Assembly (NCBI GenBank): GCA_025617745.1
Contig: CM046869.1
Span: 11,117,168-11,181,167 of the forward strand
Origin: Heliocidaris erythrogramma
Lineage: Eukaryota; Echinodermata; Echinoidea; Camarodonta; Echinometridae
Length of the DNA stretch: 64,000 nt
Direction of reading: 5' to 3'
A program made the translations under genes and the position numbers. Each line of letters begins with the position of its first letter. Position 1 is the first letter of the stretch. Shown here one piece after another: positions 25,201-34,859 of the stretch. The notes under the pieces are model-generated. The model was not told where the DNA came from, made no database searches, and was given only the letters and a program-made list of their open reading frames with translations.

Positions 25201-27004
25201 TAGGTGGGCTGTACTTCAAATACACATCACCCCATGTATTTATACAAAATTTTCTTTATTATTATTTATTAATTTAAGTTTTTAAAAAGAGAGGGGGAAA
25301 ATAACAAGAAAAAAGGGGGATGTGAACAGTACTGGAGAGAGAGAGAGAGAGAGAGAAAGGCAAACACAAAAAACAACAAAATGTTTTGAAGAAGCAATAC
25401 GGGGGGATAAGGAGGCAGAGATTATTAGGAGAGATGGAGGAATAGAAAGAGATAGAGGGAACGAAGTAAGAAATAGGCCGTCTGGTACATTTGGTTTAAA
25501 TCTATGAGTATACATTTACGTTACGTTTCTTGATTTTTGTAGCTATCCAACAAGGACAATTTATATTTACGTTTAAATGTGATAAATTTGGGGGTTGATT
25601 TCAACGCCGATAGTGACAAAAAGTTCGTGGGAAAAAAAGTTCGCTACCGGGGCTTGTCCCTCCAGAATTATACTCGCCTTTTAATAGAATAACTCATCAC
25701 ACGTTTGAACTTTTATTGTAACAACACTTGCATTATCCATTGACATTTTTTTTATTTTCGTTAAACATTTTGACATTGAGGGTCTTTGAGTTTGACTCAC
25801 TATTAAGATTTAAAGTCTATCATCTGTCATAACTCAAGCGTGACATACAGACTTCAATGAATTCTTAATGTGCTACTGTGATAGAATTGTCTTTCCACTT
25901 GTGGATTAATAACTTTTAGACATTTTTACCGGTGACATTTGGTGGATACTCGTTTTTCCGAAGGCACATATTTCCGATACACAAAATTCCCATACCACGG
26001 CGTTCATAATTCCGAACACTTGTTGCATTACTCCTAAGGTTCATAATTCCGAAAATTAAATAGGGTTCGTAATTCCGAAAATGAAAAAGGGTTAATGATT
26101 CTGGAAATGAAATAGAGTTCAGTATTCGGTCGGTTCGTAATTCCGAAACATGATGTAGAGTTCTATTACATGTTCGGAATTATGAACCTTCGGAAAAACG
26201 ACATGTAACCAGCATTTTGACCTCTGACATTTTAACACATAATTACGACTGACCCAACGTGTAATTACCTTTATAATCAGCTGGCTCGCCACTAGCAGAT
26301 CCAGAAGCCGTCTGGCCAGTAGTTTTGCTACCCTTCTTTGCAGTGCTAGGAGGATAAATTTCCAAGGCTTTCTTGGAAATAACTGCGTTGAAAACCACTT
26401 CGTTAAACCCGGAATATCGGTGCACATTGGTTCCTGAAATGTTGAAGTACTGGGGTTGACTTTTGATAATGTTCTTGAGCTTACCCTCTGTCGCTAAATA
26501 CTGACGGATATTCGGGAGGTCTTTGACCTTGAAATTTGACTTGACGAGAGGGAGAAGCGTAGACAAACTGATAGTTTTTAGTGTAGATGTGATTTCGAGG
26601 AGTGCAGAGATGATCCGTCCTATGGCTTCCCTTGGCAGGCCACATGAGGTGCCACTTTCTACAAAAAGCCGTTCAGGACTGTTGTATTGAGCTGGATGTG
26701 GCGCTGGATGGATGTCTTTCTTGAAGAACTTGACAACCCATTGACAGTGCATCCTCACTTCCTGCCGGGCATGTGCAGGAATCTTTGACAGGGCCCCCTC
26801 AGACATCGGGGTGACTCGCACAATAATTCTTTCATGGATTTGAAGAATGTCACGAAGATCGACAATGCTCGCACAAACTATTTTCCGAGCAGATGATATA
26901 CCGAGGCGAGCAATTCCAGGCCGACCCGATACCGATACAGATACATTGGCATAATTCCTTCCAATTTGCACAATGCAAGCACACAGTTCCTCGTTGTTGG
27001 CCAT
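9810..27004 (-). CDS. EXD1: EXD1/Egalitarian-like 3'-5' exonuclease, copy 2 (complete, 6 exons)
   Basis: Joined exons 27004-26269, 24543-24418, 21721-21579, 16366-16286, 15895-15660 and 10203-9810 give 571 residues with no internal stop. All introns are GT-AG with consistent phases. Order of parts: an N-terminal small beta-barrel-like region (about 5-110, GRxxxN..ANVSVS pattern); a winged-helix-like module (about 135-230, SLSTLLPLVKSNFKV..LPNIRQYLAT..); then a DEDDy exonuclease with D281-C-E283 (exo I), HDCKSD with D339 (exo II) and Y423-x3-D427 (exo III), all intact. The tail has two PQxSAASPYV repeats and ends acidic. Known relatives are EXD1 (piRNA pathway, with an N-terminal LSm-like domain) and Egalitarian (mRNA transport); the specific role here is inference. 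The first ATG of the frame is at 27004; a good splice acceptor at about 27022 suggests an upstream 5' UTR exon. It is divergent from copy 3. Confidence 0.88.
10375..12120 (+). mobile_element. CR1/L2-like LINE, 5'-truncated (in copy 2 intron 5)
   Basis: Encodes the end of the reverse transcriptase from LSFILFADDSSLYYSHKNPQ (the catalytic A-D-D), broken by one TAG at 10687-10689, then LGLHIDEQLSW, LNYGVLAWGNS, QKRVLRI, NTRNAS-like and GPRFWNSL blocks to a stop at 11226-11228. The 3' UTR is interrupted by the MITE at 11421-11686. The element ends in a three-fold ATATCAA tail at about 12098-12120. A (CA)n run (10352-10373) abuts the 5' break. It is the same lineage as the LINE that follows immediately. 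Confidence 0.85.
11421..11686. mobile_element. CACTA-like palindromic MITE, copy 1, inside a LINE
   Basis: 266 bp, ends CACTATGAACACGATGAC and its inverse, with the rest largely palindromic. TTT occurs directly on both sides, consistent with a 3-bp duplication. The CACTA termini and 3-bp duplication suit the CACTA/EnSpm superfamily. A second copy at 60242-60515 has the same internal sequence. No coding capacity. Confidence 0.75.
12121..14418 (+). mobile_element. CR1/L2-like LINE, 5'-truncated, long RT frame
   Basis: An open frame of about 532 codons (12149-13747) carries the EN-RT linker and reverse transcriptase: YRPISLLSSISKVLEKL, QFGFRQKHST, DLSKAFDTIDH, GVPQGSLLGPLLFILYMNDF, FILFADDSS, LGLTIDNKLSW and YLNYGILAWGNS. 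One frameshift near 13740 separates the last about 100 residues (to 14054), which resume with LYNF..GCFMFQLN and end TGPVYWNSL. A poly-C run is at about 14151-14167. The 3' UTR has the conserved ACAAGC..GCTT..AGGTxxCCTCC motif at 14222-14250, and the tail is (AATG)n-like at 14400-14418. The APE endonuclease is missing. Confidence 0.88.
14419..14979. other. Intron 5 DNA of copy 2, nothing recognised
   Basis: No repeat ends or coding signal are seen between the LINE tail and the MITE at 14980. Confidence 0.4.
14980..15427. mobile_element. MITE with CACTCTTAGAAAAA ends
   Basis: 448 bp. The left end CACTCTTAGAAAAAAAGG and the right end, whose reverse complement is CACTCTTAGAAAAAATGGTG, form the inverted repeat. 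Subterminal AGCACCTTT / AAAGGTGCT motifs recur. TG is found directly outside both ends, as in the element at 5605-5804, with which it shares its first 12 bases. Confidence 0.72.
15540..15640 (+). mobile_element. Probable LINE 3' end remnant
   Basis: ATAAATGTTGAATTGAATCGAA at the end looks like a LINE poly(A) signal plus short tandem tail. It lies about 20 bases beyond the exon 5 donor of copy 2. Too short to classify. Confidence 0.35.
15660..15895 (-). CDS. EXD1: Copy 2 exon 5 (exo III motif)
   Basis: Acceptor TCCCAG, donor GTATGT, 236 nt. Encodes the GFKALCELLGEGASHKDDDF block and IYYAASDALCLVPSVYLRLN. The Y-x-x-x-D pair places it in the DEDDy subgroup. Confidence 0.9.
16286..16366 (-). CDS. 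EXD1: Copy 2 exon 4 (exo II motif)
   Basis: 81 nt, phase 0 at both ends, acceptor TTGAG, donor GTAAGA. Encodes VIHDCKSDTYSLYRGF through VFDTS, including the exo II Asp. Confidence 0.9.
17017..17419. mobile_element. 403-bp foldback MITE in copy 2 intron 3
   Basis: Ends CTATAGAGTACCGAAGTG and its inverse. The centre is an almost perfect hairpin around 17215 with arms containing TTGGCCTGGTTCTTAA. GTGACGTCATC lies just inside both ends. TA is the likely target site. No coding. Confidence 0.75.
17690..18450. repeat. Two tandem diverged copies of a ~400-bp unit
   Basis: A block starting in poly-C followed by AAGCTGGCGAGCAGAAATCT and ending AAAGTGACATCAGA occurs at 17706-17807 and 18125-18220. A downstream block with CCATTCATTTTCG then occurs in both (17978 and 18379). 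Confidence 0.7.
18384..18640 (-). other. Orphan exon-like open frame
   Basis: The minus strand after a good acceptor (CATTTAACAG, about 18642) reads about 85 codons with heptad-like Leu/Ile spacing (DLEELFELFQSLKKFDSKM), ending in a stop at 18384. There is no ATG. I do not recognise the family. It overlaps the 3' part of the tandem unit above, so it may be a fragment of a mobile-element gene or of a host gene. It lies antisense-compatible with copy 2 (same strand, within intron 3) but is not part of it, because the frames and phases of copy 2 join perfectly without it. Confidence 0.3.
18653..19745. mobile_element. 1.1-kb non-autonomous DNA transposon, TSD ATT
   Basis: Inverted ends of about 40 bp starting GGGTGATTTCACGCTCGGTG and ending with the inverse at 19745. 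ATT lies directly on both sides (18650-18652, 19746-19748). TCGGTGTT-type motifs recur inside near 18741, 18842 and 18929, resembling subterminal binding sites. There is no transposase frame. Confidence 0.78.
20290..20870. repeat. Degenerate tandem repeat, ~180-bp unit, three copies
   Basis: AGTTTCAGGCAGCGAGGTCC-like words followed by CCATGAA, CATGGCGCCC-like and GCTCGCTC-like words recur at about 20365, 20568 and 20746, with variable spacing. Short open frames here are repeat artefacts. Confidence 0.55.
21579..21721 (-). CDS. EXD1: Copy 2 exon 3 (exonuclease beta strands)
   Basis: 143 nt, acceptor TTTCAG, donor GTATGT. Encodes GKPKGSLTLVQISTWDGR through GILK, the second and third strands of the exonuclease fold. 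Confidence 0.9.
22174..22631. mobile_element. MITE with TGTTCAGACGCTA ends
   Basis: The left end CCCCTGTTCAGACGCTATT and the right end, inverse CAGGGTGTTCAGACGCTAAA, share TGTTCAGACGCTA. Internal words (TATACCGTT, GTTCAGACG) repeat several times in both orientations, including a direct duplication of TTTCGCTATACGTCG at about 22500-22530. A related piece with GTTCAGATG lies at about 21945-22050. Confidence 0.55.
22727..22996 (+). mobile_element. tRNA-derived SINE
   Basis: The head has an A box (TGGCTCAGTCAGTAGAGCG at about 22735) and a B box (GGTTCGAACCTC at about 22779), followed by a tRNA-unrelated body (CGTTAAAAGATGGGAGTTGC, GCTGCCGGGCCCACGATC) and a (TTA)n tail at about 22970-22996. It resembles SINEs I associate with sea urchin genomes. 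It is not a tRNA gene: the acceptor stem does not pair and the body continues into the SINE. It lies in copy 2 intron 2. Confidence 0.8.
23440..23643 (+). mobile_element. LINE 3' end with (AATC)n tail
   Basis: Ends GAAATAAAATCAATCAATCA (tail to 23643), a LINE poly(A) signal plus tandem tail. No coding part remains. It abuts the next repeat exactly. Confidence 0.55.
23645..24175 (-). mobile_element. hAT-like dispersed repeat, copy 2 of 4
   Basis: On the minus strand it starts CAGTGGCGTATCTACAGGGG (24175 leftwards) with a poly-G run, then GCTTTGCTTCCTCGCATA, then shared words such as TGTTGAACCTTTT, and is cut at 23645 by the LINE tail. The CAGTGGCG terminus is typical of hAT MITEs. Confidence 0.6.
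24418..24543 (-). CDS. EXD1: Copy 2 exon 2 (exo I motif)
   Basis: 126 nt, acceptor ATTAAAG, donor GTAAGT. Encodes VLSRTQVIESVEECKRVLEP through VVIGLDCEGVKLG, holding the D-x-E metal ligands. Confidence 0.92.
24835..25205. repeat. CT-rich ~60-bp minisatellite with inverted first unit
   Basis: Units built on TTTCCTTATGTTATTCTTTG repeat from about 24900 to 25205. The segment 24835-24895 is the same unit inverted (AAGGAAAGATAGAAAGAG). A (GA)n run follows at about 25335-25357. Open frames over it are artefacts. Confidence 0.6.
25925..26215. repeat. TTCATAATTCCGAA repeat element, copy 1
   Basis: Ends TCGTTTTTCCGAAGG and its inverse (CCTTCGGAAAAACGA at about 26198-26212) enclose five or six copies of the TTCATAATTCCGAA motif. 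Other copies lie at 36810-36935, 51655-51730 and 63375-63425. Confidence 0.7.
26269..27004 (-). CDS. EXD1: Copy 2 exon 1 (N-terminal barrel and winged helix)
   Basis: ATG at 27004-27002 (MANNEELC) aligns with MADSDELS of copy 3. Donor AAAG/GTAATT. Encodes 245 codons plus one base; phase 1 matches the other copies. Confidence 0.88.
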
Positions 27005-28136
27005 ATTACCTTCCACCTTTTCTGTAGACAAAAATTATTCTCGAAATGTATGTGATATGGCTCTTGTTGAAGCAGATTGATGAATACCCAGTGCCTTATC
27101 TCATGTAAACTGTATAGGAATACGTCGTTAGTCAATATATTAAGTAAAGAGACAAACATTATGTCCATATTCTTGTAGATTAAGAAATAAAAAGAAGAAA
27201 GACGATGCATTTAATCTTTCATAATTCTTAAGTACATAAGAATTTATTTCGAATAAATTCAGGGATAGGATCTGCACAAAAGAACAAAAATAAATATAAA
27301 ATCCTATATTCTGTAAATCGGTGCGAAAGGATGTCGAAAACTATGTCGCAATATACCTTCTAGTATCTTCGTGTAGTTAATGTATTACGAAATACCTGAC
27401 TATAGCCTATCGTAATCATTTTCCTCTTTCTTTAACGGATTGGAACATTATTATTTACGACCATGGCTATACGCATCGCAGTTGGGGGGTTAACCTATAT
27501 TTCCATCCAAATCAAATTATTTAAAAAAAAGTTCCAAGCCCCAATCAGAAAACTAGCAGCTCCTTCATTTGGGGGTACAATATTTAGCTTCATTTTGTGT
27601 TGAAATGGTGCATTTTAAGACATTTTCGTCATTAAATGTGCACCTTTTGGTAGCCTTTGGCATAATTTTGTTAAATAGCTCTTGTAAATGACAAATTGTG
27701 TTAACAGAAAATAGTCTGTTACAAACTGTTGTAGGGAAAATATTCAGAAATACTTACCATACACTAAGCTAAATTTGGTGCAAGTTTATGGTTTTTGAAA
27801 CCTTATTAGCTGCAGTGCTATTTTTATTTAGAACTAATCTTTTAAAAGGGTTTATCGTTATTAATGTAGTTTTTAAAAGATACAAACATTTCCTCAATTA
27901 CATGAGACCCTCAAAGGGTTTGAAGTTTGAAGTTTTCTTTGTTCCATTTTTACATTAAAAAAACAATTAAGTTATTACAATCATAAGTTTCAATTTCTAA
28001 ACGTCAAAGTAAAGGACTCAAATCAAGTACAATGTACGGTAAGTAGGTATAAAGTTTCGAGAGATTTGGGAAGGACTGGGAAAAAAGAAGATAATGTAAA
28101 ATGTAGGGAGCCTAAATAGAAAGCATAGCTATCAAC
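27005..28136. other. Upstream region of copy 2, no repeat recognised
   Basis: An acceptor-like TTTTTGTCTACAG ends at about 27022 on the minus strand, 18 bases before the ATG, so a 5' UTR intron is likely. No promoter motif can be named with confidence. Confidence 0.4.
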
Positions 28137-28139
28137 CAG

Positions 28140-29114
28140 TACCGGCCGCACAGAAACGTTGTTAGCGCTAACAGCGCACTAACAGTATCGATAGCAATGA
28201 TTTGGCCGCACAGAAGAGTAATGTTAGTCAAATTCACTAACAGCGCGGTTAGCCTAACATTTCAAGGCCGCACAGAAGCTAACATTAGTGGAAATGTTTA
28301 AACAACTTACTAACAGTGCCAGGGGCACCAATAGTGACAATGTTAGTGACTAATTTCTTGCGTGCGCTATAACTTAATTGTCTCTCGGGTTTTTTTTTTT
28401 AATACCAAGTACTTAAACATAGACCTAGACTAATTACTAATTAAGAATGTGGCGGGTAGCGGGTGACATAGATTTTGCTGATAACGGCACGAGGAGACCA
28501 AGATATGATCCTTTTCAGGAAGAAAATGAACATGGCTTTTTCAAGAAGTATAGGTTTTCCAAAGCAGTGTTTGAAGACCTTGTTAACATTGTAGGCCCTG
28601 CTTTGGAAAGAAGAACATTACGGTGGGTAGTAGCTGATAGTGTGATATTGTGAGTTTAACCTATGTAACTCCAGTGTAATTGTAGTTAAATTATGTGCTA
28701 CCTCTGTAACCTCACAATCACAAAATCAGATGTATCTTAAGATGAAAGGGGGGGGGGGCACTTGATAGTGAAAAAGGGATGATAATAAAACAACACACAC
28801 ATTAGCGCATATGAAATTATGAATACTGATACTCGTTACGCAGTACTCGCAGGGAGAAAAATTGTGATATCAGCAATTCAAGATAGCCCCCTTGGGCCTA
28901 GAAATAGCCCCTGTAAAATTGTCCACAGGGGCTACTTTTTTAGAAAGAATAGCCTTCATGAAAAAGTATTGTTTACCCTGCCATGTACCATACCTTAAGT
29001 ACAGTCAGTGTAACTGAATAGTGTAATAGCCACTGATGATGAGAAGCATCATGATGAAAATCATCATTGGCAAATAGGCCTATACTCCCATGAGTGAAGA
29101 GCTAAACACTAAAA

Positions 29115-29145
<31 letters not shown>

Positions 29146-29971
29146 GATGAGAAGTGGGCTTACATTTTTTTTTGTGGTACAGTATCTTAATCTGAAAACT
29201 AAATGCTAGTAGTTGCAGCGAGCAATAATTTCACGGAAAGTCTTTGGAATCAAAGTTAATTGTTCACATATTGTCTTAGCTATAGATCTAGAAAGTTTAT
29301 GCAATCAGAAACTTCAATAACCTTTGTGAAAGAATGGAACAAACGCTGAAAACCAAACACACAGTCGACCACCAACATAGATAAATGTGGGAACGTGTAG
29401 TATTATTGATTAGAAAAAGACACGTCACCAGGCAGGAATGCCATGTTTATTGCAGCAAATATACATTTTCCGAAGAGAATCACTTGGCACATATAATTAT
29501 TTTTACATACAAACACTTAGGTGGTCATTTTATTGCATTCTGTGAGAATGAACTTTGTGATCATTACCAAAACTAGAGGTTAAATTTTATATAAACATTC
29601 CACTGGGGCGGGGAGTGCTCGGGACGTGGTGCATGTTCTCTATCACACAAGTGGGATTAATTGCGGTGCATCCCCCCAGTGATCCCCCTTCCCCCCTCTC
29701 ACCCACCCCTCCCACCCACACACACTGACTCTGAGTGATCTTGTGATCCACGCGCACTGTGCTATGCTGCATCAACAAGATTCATCAATCTATACATAGA
29801 TTACTACGCACAAATCATAGGTTTTGCCTAACTATATGGCTCAAATCCACTAACAGCGCCCTAACAGCTCTTTCTGTGCGGTCATCTTACCCGTGTTGTT
29901 AGTGGCTGATTTGTTTGTGACTTGTTAGCGCTAACAAACTTGCTACTAACAGCGTTTCTGTGCGGCCGGTA
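28140..29971 (+). mobile_element. Harbinger-like DNA transposon, internally deleted, TSD CAG
   Basis: Inverted ends TACCGGCCGCACAGAAACG, flanked directly by CAG on both sides (28137-28139, 29972-29974). GGCCGCACAGAA followed by a TTAG-type word recurs at 28142, about 28204 and about 28265; on the right the inverse recurs near 29870 and at the tip. The remaining coding piece is at 28447-28653. At 1.8 kb it is too short for an autonomous Harbinger with both transposase and Myb-like genes. Confidence 0.82.
28447..28653 (+). pseudogene. Harbinger transposase N-terminal remnant
   Basis: About 68 codons: NGTRRPRYDPFQEENEHGFF, then KKYRFSKAVFEDLVNIVGPA, then LERRTLRW. This is the typical opening of PIF/Harbinger transposases (F-x-x-x-Y-R-F-s-k..v..L). 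The DDE catalytic region is not found downstream. It is coded inside a transposon whose ends are preserved. Confidence 0.7.
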
Positions 29972-29975
29972 CAGT

Positions 29976-30187
29976 TCGTTATTCAGGCTGCTCCAGAATT
30001 TGGGTCCAGTACATGGTAAAGGGGATTGTTTTGTTTGGAAAAACTTTGCGAGTTCGGGGAGGTGAAAATGGTTTGTCTGTCTAGTTGGGTAGGAATGTAC
30101 ATAAATATTCCAAGATTGTATAAGTACAAGTCAGATATCTTAAGAATATTACGATTACATATTTGTATGTGCATGAAATCCAAAAAT
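29976..30187. other. Short intergenic stretch
   Basis: Flank between the transposon and the LINE tail; nothing recognised. Confidence 0.3.
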
Positions 30188-30972
30188 TATGTATTTATTT
30201 ATTTATTTATTTATTACTGATATTTATACAGGGTGACTCATTATCACCAATATTGGTGGTCTTCCATGAGGCCCTGATAGCAATAGTAAGTAACAATAAT
30301 AGCCAACAAAATCATGAAAATAAACTCATAACCAAAAATAAATAAGAACATACATAAATATATATATACATGTATATACAAAGAATATGGTATCCTCGTA
30401 ATCAAAATTGGTTTTACGAAAATGTTGAAATTGTTGCACATTCCTATCATCTTAATTCATAATGTATAGACGGTGATATTTTCAAAAATCTGTTGAAAAA
30501 TGACCATTTATATATGGGTTATTTTGAAATGGCATTGTACAATTTTGAAAGTACATACAAGAAGTATAAAGACTACTTTAGCTCAGTATAGAAACAAAAT
30601 TGTTATATACATATTTACAAAACATATTATAGGGTAGTATACTTATTCAAAGATTACACAATGATTGCATGTAATATAGTATAACAATCGAATGTACAGT
30701 GTCTCTAATGAAACAATAAAATGCAAATTATTTACTGATTATAAATGATATGAAATCATTCATACATTTTGAAAAGCATTATGTCATCGTACATTTTTGG
30801 GCAAAGAAACAAACCATCAAACATATTTTGCAAATCAGGGCAACAAAAAATGACATATTACTGATGAAGACAAATATAAAATAGCATCAAGTGAAATTTT
30901 CTAGCACTAAGAATGAATATGACTCATTTACCATGCTGTTATGTAAACGAATCAAACCAATCCTTTGTTTAT
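30188..30972 (-). mobile_element. LINE 3' end, same family as 43984-47045
   Basis: Read on the minus strand it matches about 46465-47040 closely (TTGATTCGTTTACATAACAG onward), then continues to GTCACCCTGTATAAATATCA and a (TAAA)n tail at about 30188-30220. This supplies the true 3' end that the 47-kb copy lacks. Confidence 0.7.
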
Positions 30973-30975
30973 GTA

Positions 30976-31790
30976 TCATTCGTACGAACCCGTTTTTGTA
31001 CAACATGAATGTTTTTCCATTAGGGTTATGGAGCTATTAGGGTTATGGAGCTATATGGAGCTATAGAGTCATTAAAATAAGGCAAAGATCAGGGCAGAAT
31101 CGAGTATAAGCATAACATTAGAAGGTACAAAAGGTTTCAACTTTTTCATTATTGTTGCGAGACACCCCAAAATTTTGGTAGATTCAACCTGTCCAATATA
31201 TTTATTGTTCACTTGTACATTACCTGGTAAGGATGATATAGAATTACTAAATAGCATGACATTTTTTTTATTCGTGTTGAGCTTGAATCAAGTCAATAAA
31301 CGCACTTTAATTCGGTGCTTACAATGTTCAGAAGTGCATCGGGGTTATGGCGAGAGCAAACAAAAATTGGAGTCATCGGCAAAGAGGATAAAATAACACC
31401 ACAAGTAACTGATTAAAGGGTCGATTTACCAGTGATGTATACATATTCTTTTCTATCTATGAGGTAGTTCCTGAACCACTCAAAGGCCTTCCGGATACCA
31501 TAGTGAGGTAACTTTAAGTATATATACAACGGTGTATCATGATTGATAGTATCGAAGACCTTGGAGAAGTCCAGGAAAATACCTCCAGTGCGTGACATAC
31601 TGTCAATAGCTCTAGCAATTTCATTAATGAATAATAGAAGGTCGTGCGTAGTTTAATGTTTTTTGTAGAAACCAAATTTAGACCCGGAGAGGACATTATT
31701 ATTTAAAAACGTAATGAGGCGAAGCGATAATATGCAGAATATATTAAAAGGATCCATCAGAGCCAACAAAAACTTTTTTCGAATTTTAAG
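30976..31790 (-). mobile_element. CR1-like LINE reverse transcriptase fragments
   Basis: Minus-strand pieces FLDFSKVFDTINHDTPLYIY and MLFSNSISSLPGNVQVNNKY match the RT of the LINE at 12121-14418 (LDLSKAFDTIDH; MLFSNSVSKLPGNV). Several stops and shifts separate them. It is rearranged next to the preceding LINE end; a short local GAGCTAT triplication is at about 31029-31063. Confidence 0.65.
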
Positions 31791-32156
31791 CTATAAATTA
31801 CTGCTGTATGGTGAAAATTTGGTATTGGAATCAAATAATTTGTGATAGTTTGAACATTAATTACATTGAGAAAAAAACAAAATCGATGCATCTTTAGATG
31901 GCTGTCTCTGCCCTTAACTGAATACAAATAGATATTTTCAAAGGGTGCAAGAAATTTGTTCACTGTCGTACATTTAAAGTTCCATTGGTCATGTTTAACG
32001 GTGCACTGTCATTCCAAAATCACTGCTTTCCGGAAGGTGTTGTTTTTGGATCACTACAAGGATTAAATAGAGCCCTTTTAAACGTGTGCGTGTAAATTGA
32101 CAATGGAGGTACGTTGGAACTCGGTCAAGGGACCATGAAGAAACAGAAACAGAAAT

Positions 32157-33420
32157 GCAACGGGCATTTAGAATGTTAAATTTGTTAGACTACAAGCTCA
32201 TTAGCAAGTCCAAAAAGTATGAAACCTTATTTCGAATACAGTGTTGTTGGACAATAAAACTGAGAAGCTTAAAAGTTGGCAATTGTCGTCTCACATTGTT
32301 TATCACATAACATAATTATTTTTTAATGTAACTCCAGGAAAGCCTTGACAAGCAACACTGGATATTTATGTCTGCTTATTAATAGCTCATTTTTTCTGAA
32401 CGGATTGCATAGTTTCAGCTCAAGAGAACAGGAGAATTAAGTTTCTCTATTTTTGCCTCCTGTCACATTAACGCAATGTGAACACATGACTCTTGCATTG
32501 CTAGTGTTTTTCTTTCCATCAGACTTTAATAGATGAAATTATTTCTCCGCGAAGGGCATTTAGAATGTTAAATTTGTTAGACCACAAGCTCATTAGCAAG
32601 TCCAAAAAGTATGAAAAATTATTTGGAATACAGTGTTGTTGGAAAATAAAACTGAGAAGCTAAAAAGTTAGTAATTGTCGTCTTATGACATTAGTGATCT
32701 TTATCATGCACATAACATAATTATTTTTAATATAACTACTAGACCTTTACATTTTTATGTATTCAGCGGGGTTTTCCATGTGGTTTTCCCCAGTAAATTG
32801 CGGAGAAGTGTGTGTGAGGGTGTGTGTGTGCGCGAAGTTGTTGTTTTTGTTGTTGTTTTTGGTTTTTAAGGGGTTGGAGGAAGCTCTTATAATATGGAGA
32901 CGGAAATGTCAGTGCGTTACGAAAGCATATCATAGACAATAATATATTATTTCTTTATTGTTTTCATTTGATTTGATTATCGTCCCTCTTAGGAAGATAT
33001 TAAGACAAACATTATTCCATACTCTTTGAGAAAAAAAAAATTGGTCAAATTTTACTGTTCAGAAAATCTGTAAACGAAATGTAATGTTGCTTATTTAACT
33101 GTATTTGCCCTGACAATAAACTGAGAAGCTTCAAAGGTATGCTGCAATTGCCATCTCATAGTACTAGTGATCTTTATCACTGAAAAGAATGTTTTTAATT
33201 TAACGACTAGACCTTGACGTTTGTATTCAGCGGATTTTCCATGTGGTTTTCCCCAGCAAATGGCGCAGAGGTGTGTGTGCGGGGTGGGGGGGGGGGTAAT
33301 TTTAAGGACACGGAAATGTGATATCGTACACAATACATCATTTCTTTATCGTCTGCATATGATTTGATTATCGTCCCGCATTGGGGGATATGAGACAACT
33401 ATTTTCCAGGACTCTTATGA
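32157..33420. repeat. Diverged tandem duplication (three units, ~390-560 bp)
   Basis: GGGCATTTAGAATGTTAAAT recurs at 32161 and 32550. AATAAAACTGAGAAGC-like sequence recurs at about 32254, 32645 and 33115. CCATGTGGTTTTCCCCAG recurs at about 32775 and 33238, each before a TG-rich run. ATTTGATTATCGTCCC recurs at about 32972 and 33362. Confidence 0.65.
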
Positions 33421-33964
33421 CAAACTATTTTTTTGTCACATTTCACTGCTCAGAGAAGCTGAAAACGGATTGTAATGTTCTTTATAGTCACCTTTTTATG
33501 CCCTTATGATGATGATATTTGTTTTAAATTGTGTATTTTTTCCCTCTCTATTTGTGTCTTAAGTTCGCATGTCAGTCCAACACTTAAATTCAAATCAAAT
33601 TAATTTAAAGAAAAACATATTTATTTCCTTCTTATAATTAAAAAAATACTAAATCAATGTTTACATTTTACATACGTGGTGGAAGGAAGCGATATACTTT
33701 GAAAGTACACGGCTTGCGTTGGGGTAGTTGGAGTAGCAGTGACGTAATGAGCCACAAATTTTGAGGGGGCTGTGCCAGCAAGAATTGAAGAATTTTCTAA
33801 AGCGTCAGGATCAAAATGTATACTATACTCGTATATAAATCATTTGAATGGGGGCCGGGGTAAAAGGCACAATTTGAAACAATTTTATTTTCCCTGGGGA
33901 TCCACAAATTACAACCACTGCTTTTTAGTGGATCCCCCACATTTACTCAGAAATTAAGAATTTC

Positions 33965-34138
33965 TTTTAATAATTCATTATAATAATTTATTTATATGTA
34001 CAGTGTACTTCTACACTTATCAAGGTATATTGAATTTGTACATATATTTTTCATATTTTCTGTAACAATATATGTAATGCCATTGTCTTTTCTTTCTGTT
34101 GGAAATGAAATAAATACGAATTTGAATTTGAATTTGAA
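33965..34138 (+). mobile_element. LINE 3' end with (GAATTT)n tail
   Basis: GAAATAAATACGAATTTGAA leads into a three-fold GAATTT tail. Only 3' UTR sequence is present. Confidence 0.5.
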
Positions 34139-34859
34139 AAAGGGAAAGGGTACTAACCATATACATGTTTCACATATCTGTATGCATAAAATATCTAACA
34201 GGTAATAAAAAAATATTTTTAAAAGGAGGAAATATAATCTGTTATATGTACTAAGGACTATATTGTTTGAAAAACTACTCCTTTTATACTAGGAGTAAAG
34301 TAGTTAGTGAATGGTATATTTTAACATTGAAATCTTAAAATTTGAAAATTTGAGTTTGGGACCAGTAAAGTGAATATTTTATTGCAAGGAAACTGTTCTA
34401 TGTCCAGGAATATGGATGTCTCTCTCAGACCTTGTTGGATAATTTTGTATATCACGATTGAAATCAAACAGATGACAAGACCTTGGGATTATTGTATATG
34501 AACTTATACACGTACATGAAAACGTAATGTTGATATGTGACAATGGCCCGTATTCTGAACTCCGGTTTAATTAACCCGAGGTGTAAATGTGGTTAAAACC
34601 CAGGCTAAACCTGTCCTGTTCAGCCACTAAAAAAAAAGCGAGAGCGAAAAAGCGGGGGAAGGGAGAGAAAAGGGCCTAACAAGGCGCTAAAAAAATGCAT
34701 GATTCATGAACGACTTACTGATGACAAAATTATCGAGATATCAAGCACAGACTCTCTAATTTTCCTCCTTTCAGAAGCGGCACTACCGGGGGCAGGGGGC
34801 ACAACACCTCCAGTTTTCCAAGTACCCCAAAATGGTCCCTTTTATTAATGAAGAAATGC

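Noticed and set aside
24962-25285. Phe/Leu-rich 'membrane protein' frame
   Set aside because: Lies on a CT-rich minisatellite; hydrophobic codons follow from TTT/CTT content.
26999-27031. Copy 2 start upstream of 27004 (MSTEK..)
   Set aside because: The upstream codon is TTG, not ATG, and a splice acceptor sits there; the ATG at 27004 aligns with copy 3.
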